Source: Arthrobacter sp.
Lineage (GTDB): Bacteria > Actinomycetota > Actinomycetes > Actinomycetales > Micrococcaceae
Assembly: GCA_025464925.1 (NCBI GenBank)
Contig: JAODMS010000220.1
Location: forward strand, 1-15,931
Direction of reading: 5' to 3'
DNA length: 15,931 nt
A model generated the notes under the pieces. It was not told where the DNA came from, did not search any database, and saw only the letters and a list, made by a program, of their open reading frames with translations. Position 1 is the first letter of the stretch. The number at the start of each line of letters is the position of its first letter. This document shows, one piece after another, positions 1 to 8,713 of the stretch. The translations under genes and the position numbers were made by a program.

Positions 1-811
1 CGGATTGCGAGGCGAGCAGGATAGTAGTCGTAGGTCCCACCGGATCAGCGCTCCGATTCACGAGGCCCAGCCGCCAGCCCTAACCCCGAATCGGGTGGCT
101 AAGGTGACGCTTGATTTCATCAAGCTCACCTCTGAGTGCTTCAACCTGCAGCTTGTACCTGGCGAACTCGGCCTTACGGCGCTTTCCTGGTTGCGCTGCC
201 CCCAACATCGTCCCTGGAATCCGAAGCAGATCAGCGAGGATGACTGTGGGTATTTCGGGGCTGAAAACGGCCTACCCTTACTGGGCGAAAATCACGATTG
301 CCAGCCAGAACATGCCATATAGAAAGCCCCCATTCCCTTTAGAGTCGGCACGTCCGCGAAGGTGAACTGGTCAGCGGCGATGCCTCGGCTTTCCTTGTAG
401 ATCCGGACCACGGGCTGGCTGCGCCATTTATGTCTTTGAAGGCTTGCGCCCCAGCCCCGGCACGGAATCGCAGGGAAATGCCTTCGCAACCCAGCCGGCT
501 TACGATCTCCCCGAACGTGACATTCCGGGACTCAGCGGGACGGCGCAGGCGCCCCCGGCCACGACGGGTCCCGCTACACGGCGGGCGCTCCCGGCAGCGT
601 CCCACCGGTGTCCGTCCGCGTCACTCTCGAGCCCCGCCGAGACGGACACGGCAGCGGAGCTGTTACTGCTTTCTGCAGAAGCCGTTGGCGTTGATGATGT
701 CGACCACCCGCTTTCGCTCCGCCCTAGGACAAAAACGTCATCTGACCACGGAAGACCGCCTGTGTGGTGATGAGCTCTGCATCGGCTCGGCAGCAGTCTC
801 CGGGCGTGCTC
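1..811. other. Gene-poor left end with no intact recognisable gene
   Basis: I see no reading frame here that looks like an intact protein. The ORFs on both strands are short, overlap each other and have the Arg/Pro/Ser-rich composition of out-of-frame high-GC DNA. A more protein-like stretch, broken by frameshifts, lies on the minus strand around 249-516 and is listed separately. A 9-bp perfect inverted repeat (608-616 with 641-649, 24-nt spacer) could fold as a hairpin, but it has no T-run and no clear partner gene. The nearest gene, the lysyl-oxidase-like remnant, ends at 812, so part of this stretch would be its downstream region. Confidence 0.55.
249..516 (-). pseudogene. Possible decayed membrane-protein C-terminus, family unknown
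   Basis: On the minus strand, protein-like sequence moves across frames. One frame reads NVTFGEIVSRLGCEG and continues to AFKDINGAAS near 425. The next frame reads PVVRIYKESRGIAADQFTF and on to TLKGMGAF near 320. A third frame then gives YGMFWLAIVIFAQ followed by a stop near 249, a hydrophobic end typical of a membrane segment. Joined, the pieces look like about 85 residues of one protein broken by two frameshifts. I do not recognise the family. The joining is my inference, and chance reading of high-GC DNA is a real alternative. Confidence 0.3.
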
Positions 812-1632
812 CTAGCAGTCCTGCTCGACAACAGATACATCGGATGCCGAAATGTGCACCAACGTCGACGCCACGTTGTTGTCCCTGGTCCCTTCGACCA
901 GGAGCCTATTGGGATTCACTGTTGCCTCGACGCAGAAGTCCGCGGGCAGCTGCAGGCCTTCAAGGTCGATGAACTGGGCCATACGGTACCAGTCGTAAAC
1001 GTCAGCCCAACCTTCCGAAAGTCCCTGTCGGACGTGAAGTGCAACGTCCTTCTTACCCGCCCCGCAGTTGAAATGAGCTTCATCGAATCTGGAAGGTTTG
1101 CCTCCAAGGTTCCGGTCATCACGCAGACAGAACCCTTCCTTGTGAGCTCCCCGCCAGTCGGAGCTTTCGGCGGGCCTCAAGGTTGGAAGTCCATGACATG
1201 AAAGTGATTGTGCCCGTCTGCCGACGCGAACTTCATGACGGCCCGCGCTTTGACTGTCCTTTGACCGCCACCCGCCTGGAGGATGTTTTCGGTGGCCTTC
1301 AGCTCCGGCGCCTGAACGTTGGGCCGGCTTCCGGTCAGATCCAGCGGCCCGTCCCCTTGGTTGAGCACATCCGAAGTGAATCGCAGGACCTTGTGATTTC
1401 CCTCGATCCGGACTTGGAAAGCTTCCAGCAGCATCACGAGATCCGGCAGGAGATCACCGGCGGCCGCGGCGGCAATAACGGAGGGCGTAGTTTGGGCGGA
1501 GCCCATGGCCGCCAGAGAGAAATTCGACTGCGTCGGAGCAGCTGGCGGGGAGCTCTGCGGCTGACAGGAGCAAAGTGCCAAGACTAGTGTCACGGCCAGC
1601 ACGCAATGCACCACACGGGTTGAGGATGCCAT
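812..1632 (-). pseudogene. Frameshifted lysyl-oxidase-like copper enzyme, predicted lipoprotein
   Basis: Two minus-strand frames together make one lysyl-oxidase-family protein of about 270 residues. The first runs from ATG 1632 (AAGGGG ribosome site 6 nt upstream) and begins with a signal peptide ending LALCSC, where Cys23 is a plausible lipid-attachment residue. It continues through LPDLVML and NQGDGPLDL to the putative copper motif HNHFHVMDF (His141, 143, 145), then stops at 1177. The second frame (1180 to 812) supplies the rest: AHKEGFCLRD, CGAGKKDV, WADVYDWY and a conserved-looking tail. The join lacks either one base or about seven, since a few residues usually separate these blocks. Family members oxidise lysine amines using copper and a quinone cofactor. 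With the shift, the product loses the cofactor half. A sequencing error would make this a normal gene. Confidence 0.85.
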
Positions 1633-2236
1633 GGGAACCCCTTGAATCCAGGATATGACAGGCTCTAGGTCCGTAACGCAAAGTCGGCTTGCCCGGGCGG
1701 GTCGCCTTCGAGTGCCGATATTGGGGAATACAGCAGGACGAGCGAATACGTATTCCGTGCAGAAGCGCAAAACAAGAACAGTTGCCCCTCCGAACAAATT
1801 GGATTTACTCTTACCTCCGGATGTGGCCTCGGCAATTCATTGGGGGCGGGCCGCGCGGCCTCTCTCCCGTGAAGGCTAGCTCCATCGTTTCTGGGGCGTG
1901 GGAGCCAGCCGGTCCCCGTACACGGCACCCTGCAAGGCGCAAACGGGCAGCGACCATGCCTGCAAAAAGTGAGGAAAAGTACGTATAATACGGTTGCCGC
2001 CAGAATGGAAGCTGGAGTTGTCGCATTGCCATAGGCAAGGAGAATATCTCCGGTGATCGCTAGGGGCGCCAGTTTGAAGAGGCTCGCGAAATGGAACTCT
2101 CACATGAAGATGCGACTGCTTCTGCTTTCGTGGTCTGGTTGACATCTTGGTTCCTTGTGGGGTCCTTCCGGGGCACGGAAGGCATGCTGGGGGCGCGCGG
2201 AGTCTGGGTTCCAGGAAACTGACTCAGGGAGTGACG
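1633..2236. other. Non-coding interval between divergent genes
   Basis: This 604-bp stretch separates the lysyl-oxidase-like gene (leftwards) from the SARP-type gene (rightwards), so both promoters should lie here. I see no convincing protein. It contains a perfect 12-bp palindrome at 1744-1755 and a TATAAT hexamer at 1984-1989 on the plus strand. The hexamer has no good -35 partner and lies about 250 nt before the SARP start. The reading frame of the SARP gene is open back to 2147, but the ribosome site favours the start at 2237. Confidence 0.5.
1744..1755. promoter_or_regulatory. Perfect 12-bp palindrome, candidate operator
   Basis: GAATACGTATTC is a perfect palindrome 112 nt upstream of the lysyl-oxidase-like start on the minus strand. 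Its AT-rich arms stand out from the surrounding GC-rich sequence. The position and symmetry suit a dimeric repressor site, but I cannot name the regulator, and one 12-bp palindrome could occur by chance. Confidence 0.25.
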
Positions 2237-3040
2237 ATGACTGCGTCCAATTGCGAAGGTCCATGGGAGTTGGATCTGCTCAGACATTGGCAGTTGAGGC
2301 TGGCGGGGAAACCTGTCCAGGTTGCGTTTCGTCAGCAACGCATTTTGGCGGCGATAGCGCTGCTTGGCAGCCGGCCCCGCCGGTTCCTGGCGGGATTGCT
2401 CTGGCCGGCGGCTCCTCAGGCGAAGGCCGCTGGGAATCTTAGGACCGGGGTAGGGCAAATATCCCGCAAGTTACCGTGCGTTCTTTCAATCACGCACGAT
2501 TCGCTGGCTCTGAATGCAGGAGTCATCGTGGATTGGCAGAGTCTGCAAGAACGGATCTCACTCATCCAATTGGAGGCGACAGTGCCTGAACCCGCGCACA
2601 TTGCCTCATTTGAAAGTGCGGTGTTACTTCCAGGATGGTATGACGATTGGGTAATATTCGAGCAGGAACGACTGAATCGAAGGCGCCTGGAGGCCTTGGA
2701 AACGCTGGCGGAACGGTTCTTAGCGCTCGGCGATGGCAGGCACTGCGCCGAAGCTGCCGGAGCCGCTGCGACCATTGAGCCCTTTCGGGAAAGTGCCCAC
2801 CGGTTAATCGTCCAAGGTCACCTGTCGGCAGGAAACTATTGTCCCGCCATACGTGCGTTCGAACTCTTCCGAACGCGGCTGGCCGACGAACTGGGTGTTG
2901 AACCGTCCCCTCAAATGCAACAACTCATCGCCAGCCTGGATCGGACGCTTCCGATGAACCCGGTACGTTCGTTGCCAATTGCGGAGCCGGGGTCCTCGCC
3001 ACAGTACCCGCGGGAATCGCCATACCCGGCCGTCGAATAG
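2237..3040 (+). CDS. SARP/BTAD-family transcriptional regulator
   Basis: The product has 267 residues. Residues about 10-100 resemble the winged-helix (OmpR-like) DNA-binding domain of SARP activators, with the FRQQRILAAIALL helix and a GNLRTGVGQISRKL block where SARPs have their recognition region. Residues about 105-235 form a bacterial transcriptional activator domain with LLPGWYDDWVIFEQERL, RRLEALETLAERF and LADELGVEPSPQMQQL. The last 30 residues are Pro/Ser-rich and look disordered. The ATG at 2237 is chosen because AGGGAG sits 5 nt before it; a GTG at 2231 overlaps that site. There is no NB-ARC or TPR extension, so this is a small SARP rather than an AfsR-type protein. It points towards the poly-amino-acid operon from the other side. 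Whether it controls that operon is unknown. Confidence 0.85.
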   Translation: MTASNCEGPWELDLLRHWQLRLAGKPVQVAFRQQRILAAIALLGSRPRRFLAGLLWPAAPQAKAAGNLRTGVGQISRKLPCVLSITHDSLALNAGVIVDWQSLQERISLIQLEATVPEPAHIASFESAVLLPGWYDDWVIFEQERLNRRRLEALETLAERFLALGDGRHCAEAAGAAATIEPFRESAHRLIVQGHLSAGNYCPAIRAFELFRTRLADELGVEPSPQMQQLIASLDRTLPMNPVRSLPIAEPGSSPQYPRESPYPAVE

Positions 3041-3196
3041 CACGTCGATCCTATCGAGGGCAAGCAACCGGGGGCACCGGGCAAACCGACGTAGGGCACC
3101 GCCCAGCAGCGGAAGTTCGAGATCCGCCACAACCCCTGCCTCCGACGGGACGGGATTCGGCTTCTTGTGCCGAACAGCCTCCGCTACATGCAGGGA

Positions 3197-3373
3197 CTAA
3201 TCGTCCTTTGGGCGATCGGACAGGGCATCGAGCCATCCGCGGACGACTGACACCACCTGTTCGGCATTGCCAGCGTAGGTGACGGTCGGCTCCGCCTGTG
3301 AACCGCGATCGAAGGTGACGCGCGCCCGGAAAGCCTCGGGATGCCCCGGCTCGGCCCAGTAACGAATCACCAT
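3197..3373 (-). CDS. Small uncharacterised protein, 58 residues
   Basis: I do not recognise the family. The product starts MVIRYWAEPGHPEAFRARV and ends with an amphipathic stretch, VVSVVRGWLDALSDRPKDD. It is acidic to neutral, with no signal peptide or membrane segment. The ATG at 3373 is supported by a strong purine-rich ribosome site (GGAGGGGGAGG, 3379-3389 on the complement) 5 nt upstream. The frame is open further upstream to 3532, but that part is low complexity. It lies 340 bp downstream of pls on the same strand and converges with the SARP-type gene, so co-transcription with pls is possible but not shown. Confidence 0.55.
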   Translation of the reverse strand: MVIRYWAEPGHPEAFRARVTFDRGSQAEPTVTYAGNAEQVVSVVRGWLDALSDRPKDD

Positions 3374-3712
3374 CGTGGCCTCCCCCTCCGGAGCGTCGGG
3401 CGAGTCTTTGGAATTCGATGCCACAGTTCGGACTTCCTTGCTCCCAGCGTATCCTCCCCCCGCTCGTATTTTAATACCTGTAGCTGAAAATCCTCTGCCA
3501 TCGGCGCGCGGTACTGCCGGAGGACGAGACATCCATTCACCTCAAGAACCGGGCAAGACTGCTGCGAGAACCAGGAATCGCCCGGAGTTCGAGCACGACA
3601 GGGACATCACCCGCCGTGCCCACCGGGACCCCATCACGTGATCGCATAATGAAAGTGCTGGTCAATTCGAGATTCACAATTTTTGGTCTGCGCAGTCACC
3701 CCGTTCGCGCAG
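3374..3712. other. Interval downstream of pls without a clear gene
   Basis: These 339 bp separate the pls stop from the 58-residue gene. I see no convincing protein. CTGCGC (3688-3693) and GCGCAG (3707-3712) could form a 6-bp stem directly after the pls stop. In the direction of pls transcription it is followed by A-rich rather than U-rich RNA, so it is not a canonical intrinsic terminator. The interval also carries the ribosome site of the 58-residue gene at its left end. Confidence 0.5.
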
Positions 3713-6700
3713 TCAGGCCCGATGGGCGCCGTGACCCTTGCCAGTGGCCGTATTTACGTGTTTCCGGGGGGGCTGAGAGGGAGGCCAGCGGCGGAGCGGG
3801 TTACCGGCCCACTGGCCGCCCGCGGGAACGCTCTCGGCGCGCATAACAAGTGAAGCCCCGCCAACGGTTGACCCGGCCTCAAGGGAGCTTCCCGGCAGCA
3901 CAATGCTATTGGGGCCCAGCGTGGAATTGCTTCCTAGGCTAATTCCATCCAGACGCATGATGCGGTCGTGAAAGAGATGGGTTTGGATAATACAGCCCCG
4001 ATTGACAGTTACGCCGTCTCCCAGACTAATAAGGTCGAATTCTGGCAACCAGCGAGTTTCGCACCATACTCGCCGACCCACTTTTGTGCCCGTACAGCGA
4101 AGCCACACGTTGAACAACGGCGTTCCGATGCTCATTCCGACCAGTCCCGGGACAGCCAGGGATTCAGAGAACACGTCGGCGAGCTCGTTGCGCCATACGA
4201 AGGAGGTCCACAAGGGATGCTCGGAGGACTTGAACCGTCCGACGAGAATCCACTTGGCCGCCAAGGCGACAAGGCACGAACCGATCGCACTAGCCAAGAG
4301 CACGGGGCCAGAGAGGAGAATAGTTGCCGTTAGGCCGGCCTGCATATAAGTGGACGCAAGGATGTACAGAGCTGCAAGACTGAGCCAGCCCGCGATGATG
4401 GCAGGAAGAATTCGGCAGGATTCGACAGCTCCGCGAGCCACCAAGAGGCGGCGTGCGGGGTTGTAGGTCCGGGACGGATCGCTCGTGTCCACCGGGCGTG
4501 CCAACTCCACGGGCGGCCGGCCGAACCATGACGAACCTTCTGGAATGTCATCCGGAGCCGCTGACAGAACCGCAATCAGCGAGTGATCGGGGACATGGTG
4601 GTCCGGACCCACGCTTGCGGAATTGCCCACGAAGGACTCCTCACCCACGCTGGAGTGTCCGACGTGCAGCCAACCCTGGCGGACGCGCTTGAACGAGACC
4701 ATCGAGTGGTCCGCGAGGAAGGAGCGGTCTGCAAACGTGGTCAGGTGCGGCATGGTTTCGACTGTCGATATCTCAACGTGCTTTCCGACCCGAGCTCCGA
4801 GCAGGCGCATCCAGGCTGGGGTCAGCAGACTGGCGTAGATGCCGTAGGCAGAGACTCGGGATCGGGTCAGCAGGCTGTCGATCAGCCATGCTGCCCACGC
4901 CGCCAGGCCTGTCATTGCATGGAACCCAGGCGTCAAGCGACGGCTGAGCCTACGGACTAACCAAGCAGTAGTGAACAGATAAAGCCCCAGGGAGACGATG
5001 ACGACGGCGGGGGCCCAGAGAGCCAGAACTGCTATTGTTTCGCCGAGACTGCCGTTACTTCGGACTGCCACCACGAGCAACAGAAGCGCGGGCAGCGCCG
5101 AAATCATCATGACCAGGCCCAGTCCAACCACTGACAGCGGGTACAGAAGCTGGACTCCGACTGACGTACGCGTAGGGCAGGGTGCCGGAGGCCAGCTCTC
5201 GCCGGCCACGCCTGCATACTCCATTTGAGAGCCCGACCACAACTGCCCGGCGGGGACGCGACCGTTGACACAAGTGCCAGGGGCCACTTCCGCACCAGAC
5301 TCTATGGTTGTTCCACACAAGAGGGTTGACCGGGCGCCAACCCGTGCGTTGCTGCCTATCTTGATGCGACCCACATGAAGTACGCCGCCCTTGATCCAGT
5401 GACCGGCCATGTCCACGCCGTGTTCAATGGAGGCACCTGCGCCGATGACGGCCATCCCAGTGACCGGCGGCATAGCGTCGAGATGGACGCCCTTACCGAC
5501 CCGGCATCCCAGCGCCCGACCGTACCACGCCGCAAACGGTGTTCCGATCCACGCGCCGAGCGAGCAAAAAGCGGTGATTCGCTCCGCGGTCCACAGCCGG
5601 ACATGCACAAGTCCTCCCCTGGGGAAGGTTCCCGGTCGGATTCCCAGCGTCAAGAGACGTGCGGACCCGACGGCGACGAGGAATCGGGACGGGGAGCTGA
5701 AAAGGACGATCCATGCGACCAGAACCGGCATCAGCGGCGGGTTGGGTGCCCATGGAACACTGGCAGTGGCGAAGAGAGTAAGGCTGGCTATCGCCAGGCC
5801 CGTTACGTACTTGAGTCCGGTAATGAAGTACAGGCCCACGATCACCGGCAATTGGAACAGACCGGTCCACCATGGCGTGGCGACGGCCGTTTGCTCGTTC
5901 TTCGCGGGGGCTTCAAGTCCTTCAAGATACGCCGCCATGGGGCCAAGGGCTGGTGCGGCGTAGATGTCGGCAATGGAGACCTCTGGATATCGCTTCCGCA
6001 AGGCGGCCACCAGCTGAGCGGCCGCGACGCTTGCACCTCCGAGAGCAAAAAAATCGCTGTCCTCTGTCATGGGCACCGGCCCGAGAAGCTTTGCCCATTC
6101 CTCGGCCAACCACCCGGATGTGCCGCTCAGCCTGTGCAATTGATCGTCGGAACGATTATCGGGTAACGGCCAGGGGAGGGCCTTCCGGTCGACCTTCCCA
6201 GAGGGCTTAACCGGGAGCTCTTCGAGAACACCAAGCGCCGGCACCAACTGTGCTGGAAGGGTGTCTGCCAGCCGGGAACGGGCGTCGGCAAGGTCCATGA
6301 CTTCCCCCGCTGCCGGTACTACGTACCCCACGAGGAGTTTGTTACCACTCTGAGTGGTTTGGACGACACAGGCCGCCGCCGCGACTCCCGGTAGTCGCGA
6401 CAGGGCCTCGTCTATTTCGCCGAGCTCCACACGGCGCCCAGCAAGTTTTACTTGGTCATCGGCTCTGCCTTTGAAGACCAGGCCATCACGGTCAGCCAGC
6501 ACCAAATCTCCGCTGCGGTACGCGCGTGACCATCCGAGACTGGGCATGGGCGCGTACTTTTCAGCGTCTTTTTCCGCATCGAGGTAGCGTCCGAGTCCGA
6601 CACCACCGATGATGAGCTCACCTTCTTCCCCCCATTTGACTGGATCCCCCGTCCCATCGACCACGGCGAGGTCCCATCCGGGTAAAGGTAATCCGATCCT

Positions 6701-7729
6701 GACAGGCTGCGCACCGTCGTATTGCGCACCGCAGGCGATCACTGTTGCCTCCGTGGGCCCGTATGTGTTCCATACCTCGCGGTGCGGGCTGGCCAGCCCC
6801 GCCATCAGATCAGCTGGGCAGGCTTCGCCGCCAAAAATGAGCAGCCGGACACGCTCAAGCGTGTCGGCGGGCCATAGGGCGGCCAACGTGGGCACGGTAG
6901 AAACCGCCGTTATTCGCCGCTGTTCTAGCCACGGACCCAAGTCCTCGCCTGAGCGGACGATGGTTCTCGGCGCTGGAACGAGGCAAGCACCGCGGCGCCA
7001 GGCCAGCCACATCTCCTCGCAAGAGGCATCAAAGGCGACAGACAGTCCTGCAAGGACCCGGTCGCCAGGTCCCAGGGGGCGGGCGGTGCAAAACATTCCG
7101 GCCTCGGCATCTGCCCACGCCGCCGCGGACCTGTGCGATATGGCCACACCTTTGGGCTTGCCGGTCGAACCGGACGTAAAGATGATCCACGCATCGTCTT
7201 CCGGGCGGGGAGCCCGTCTGGACGCCCCTTCCCGAACACCGTACAGCGGTGAGATTTCCAGATGATCCCCGATGATGGCGCAGACACCCGCCTCCGACCA
7301 CACGGTCTCGGCGCGTTCATCCGGCTCGTCGGCATCCACGGGAACATATGCCGCGCCGGACGCGAGGACGCCGAGAATGGCGACGTAGAGGTCCGCAGAT
7401 CCGGACTGAACCCGGATGCCCACCCGGTCCCCAAGCCCGATGTCCATGGCCCACAGTCGTCGGGCCACTGCATCCATCGTTGAACCCAGCGCCTCGTAAG
7501 TCAGCTGGACAGTTCCGTCGTCGAGGGCCAGCGCTCCGGAATGGGCCGCAATGGTCTCGTAAATGATGTCCACCAGCGTGCGAGACGGGTGGGCCCCGCA
7601 TGTCGGGAATATCGCTGCGTCCGATCGAGACCGGATGAGAGGTCTCGCCACTTGTACTGCCGTTTCCCGTGACACCGGCTCGCTGGATGGGTTCGTCATG
7701 TTCAAAGGCTGGTAGCGACTGGGGCCCAT
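3713..7729 (-). CDS. pls: Pls/PosA-family membrane NRPS, cationic poly-amino-acid synthetase
   Basis: This 1338-residue protein matches the single-module Pls layout in order and length (Streptomyces epsilon-poly-L-lysine synthetase is about 1,319 residues). Residues about 50-520 are an adenylation domain: FTSGSTGKPKG (184-194), FDAS (233-236), NTYGPTEATV (321-330), YRSGDL (404-409), Lys512 in PSGKVDR. Residues about 535-605 are a carrier domain with phosphopantetheine Ser567 in FFALGGASV. The rest alternates paired membrane segments (about 620-680, 860-922, 1105-1160) with three soluble left-handed beta-helix-like domains (about 700-850, 930-1090, 1165-1310), thought to form peptide bonds iteratively. 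There is no condensation or thioesterase domain. The ten specificity residues read DAESIGTVIK, suggesting a basic substrate. The start has GGAG 6 nt upstream; ATG 7699 is an alternative. It follows dapA by 48 bp, so the two are probably co-transcribed. Confidence 0.95.
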   Translation of the reverse strand: MGPSRYQPLNMTNPSSEPVSRETAVQVARPLIRSRSDAAIFPTCGAHPSRTLVDIIYETIAAHSGALALDDGTVQLTYEALGSTMDAVARRLWAMDIGLGDRVGIRVQSGSADLYVAILGVLASGAAYVPVDADEPDERAETVWSEAGVCAIIGDHLEISPLYGVREGASRRAPRPEDDAWIIFTSGSTGKPKGVAISHRSAAAWADAEAGMFCTARPLGPGDRVLAGLSVAFDASCEEMWLAWRRGACLVPAPRTIVRSGEDLGPWLEQRRITAVSTVPTLAALWPADTLERVRLLIFGGEACPADLMAGLASPHREVWNTYGPTEATVIACGAQYDGAQPVRIGLPLPGWDLAVVDGTGDPVKWGEEGELIIGGVGLGRYLDAEKDAEKYAPMPSLGWSRAYRSGDLVLADRDGLVFKGRADDQVKLAGRRVELGEIDEALSRLPGVAAAACVVQTTQSGNKLLVGYVVPAAGEVMDLADARSRLADTLPAQLVPALGVLEELPVKPSGKVDRKALPWPLPDNRSDDQLHRLSGTSGWLAEEWAKLLGPVPMTEDSDFFALGGASVAAAQLVAALRKRYPEVSIADIYAAPALGPMAAYLEGLEAPAKNEQTAVATPWWTGLFQLPVIVGLYFITGLKYVTGLAIASLTLFATASVPWAPNPPLMPVLVAWIVLFSSPSRFLVAVGSARLLTLGIRPGTFPRGGLVHVRLWTAERITAFCSLGAWIGTPFAAWYGRALGCRVGKGVHLDAMPPVTGMAVIGAGASIEHGVDMAGHWIKGGVLHVGRIKIGSNARVGARSTLLCGTTIESGAEVAPGTCVNGRVPAGQLWSGSQMEYAGVAGESWPPAPCPTRTSVGVQLLYPLSVVGLGLVMMISALPALLLLVVAVRSNGSLGETIAVLALWAPAVVIVSLGLYLFTTAWLVRRLSRRLTPGFHAMTGLAAWAAWLIDSLLTRSRVSAYGIYASLLTPAWMRLLGARVGKHVEISTVETMPHLTTFADRSFLADHSMVSFKRVRQGWLHVGHSSVGEESFVGNSASVGPDHHVPDHSLIAVLSAAPDDIPEGSSWFGRPPVELARPVDTSDPSRTYNPARRLLVARGAVESCRILPAIIAGWLSLAALYILASTYMQAGLTATILLSGPVLLASAIGSCLVALAAKWILVGRFKSSEHPLWTSFVWRNELADVFSESLAVPGLVGMSIGTPLFNVWLRCTGTKVGRRVWCETRWLPEFDLISLGDGVTVNRGCIIQTHLFHDRIMRLDGISLGSNSTLGPNSIVLPGSSLEAGSTVGGASLVMRAESVPAGGQWAGNPLRRWPPSQPPRKHVNTATGKGHGAHRA

Positions 7730-7777
7730 TGTGTTCTCCGATCTAGGTCAAAAGTGGTGGCCAAGGTAGGTGGGTGC

Positions 7778-8704
7778 CTAAGCCGGCAGATGTGTCGGTT
7801 GATTCCTTCCCATCTGGGCTGCGTAGGCAGTGCATGCCATGAGATCAGCGAGCAAAAGTTCGTACTCCGCCGCACTGAGGTCCACGAGGGGTGAACGGAC
7901 GGGCCCACCCGGGAGCCCCAGGGATCGTAGCGCAGCCTTCGCAGATGCCGATCCGGGGCACCTAAACATGCCGGTGTAGATGGACAGCAAGTCACGGTGA
8001 ATGGCCAGCGCTTCCACCACGTTGCCATTCCGGTAGTGGTCCAAGAGCGTACGTAGCAGGTTGGCGGCAACATGACCCACCACGGAGACAAAGCCCGAAG
8101 CTCCTACGGAAAGTAAGGGCAAGTTCAGTGCGTCATCGCCGGAATAGTATGCGAGCTCTGTACGCTTCAAAACCCACGAGGTGGAGATCAGATCGCCTTT
8201 CGCGTCTTTCACCGCGACGATACGAGGATGCTCGGCCAGCGTAACGATGGTTTCGGCTTCAATAGCGGTGCCCGTCCGTTTAGGAATGTCATAAAGCATC
8301 ACGGGCAGCGGCGTCGCGTCGGCAACGGCGCGGAAATGCTGGATCAGGCCCTTCTGCGTGGGACGGCAGTAGTACGGAGCGACCACAAGCAAACCGTCGG
8401 CCCCCAGGCCGGCAGCCATCTCTGCCAAAGCCACGCTATGGCGGGTGTCAGCCGCACCCACGCCCGCCACGATTTTGGCCCGTCCTTTAGCTGCCCGGGC
8501 GGCGCCGGAAATGACCTCGGCTTTTTCCCGGTCCGTGGTCGCAAAGGACTCCCCGGTTGTCCCGTTGACGACGATCCCGTCATTCCAGCCGTCTCGGATC
8601 AGCCACCCCACCAGCCCTTGGATCCCGTCGCGGTCCAATTCGCCCTCATCATCGAATGGAGTAACCATTGCTGTAAGAACCGTTCCAAATTCGTCAGTGT
8701 CCAC
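7778..8704 (-). CDS. dapA: 4-hydroxy-tetrahydrodipicolinate synthase
   Basis: The 308-residue protein condenses pyruvate with aspartate semialdehyde, the first step unique to lysine and diaminopimelate. It has the DapA barrel motifs TAMVTPF near the start, NGTTGES with Thr49-Thr50, APYYCRPTQ with Tyr112, Tyr138 in VMLYDIP, Arg143, and Schiff-base Lys166 in IVAVKDAKGD. These match E. coli Thr44/45, Tyr107, Tyr133, Arg138 and Lys161. I chose GTG 8704 because AAGGAG lies 9 nt upstream and the protein then begins at the family's usual point; the frame is open to 8731. Residues corresponding to the E. coli lysine site are not conserved (Asp58, Lys61, Ala85, His89 instead of His53, His56, Asn80, Glu84). 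Low lysine sensitivity is therefore likely, as in many Gram-positive DapA enzymes. Placement before pls suggests a dedicated copy supplying the polymer. Confidence 0.95.
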   Translation of the reverse strand: MDTDEFGTVLTAMVTPFDDEGELDRDGIQGLVGWLIRDGWNDGIVVNGTTGESFATTDREKAEVISGAARAAKGRAKIVAGVGAADTRHSVALAEMAAGLGADGLLVVAPYYCRPTQKGLIQHFRAVADATPLPVMLYDIPKRTGTAIEAETIVTLAEHPRIVAVKDAKGDLISTSWVLKRTELAYYSGDDALNLPLLSVGASGFVSVVGHVAANLLRTLLDHYRNGNVVEALAIHRDLLSIYTGMFRCPGSASAKAALRSLGLPGGPVRSPLVDLSAAEYELLLADLMACTAYAAQMGRNQPTHLPA

Positions 8705-8713
8705 GGTGCACAT

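Noticed and set aside
1984..1989. TATAAT promoter for the SARP-type gene
   Set aside because: The hexamer is perfect, but no -35 element lies at 16-18 bp and the start codon is about 250 nt away.
3688..3712. Intrinsic terminator of pls
   Set aside because: The 6-bp stem has a 13-nt loop and is followed by A rather than U residues in the transcript, so it is too weak to call.
5375..6166. 263-codon plus-strand open frame inside pls
   Set aside because: It is antisense to conserved carrier and membrane domains of pls, is rich in Arg/Gly/Asp and shows no family motif; it is a high-GC shadow.
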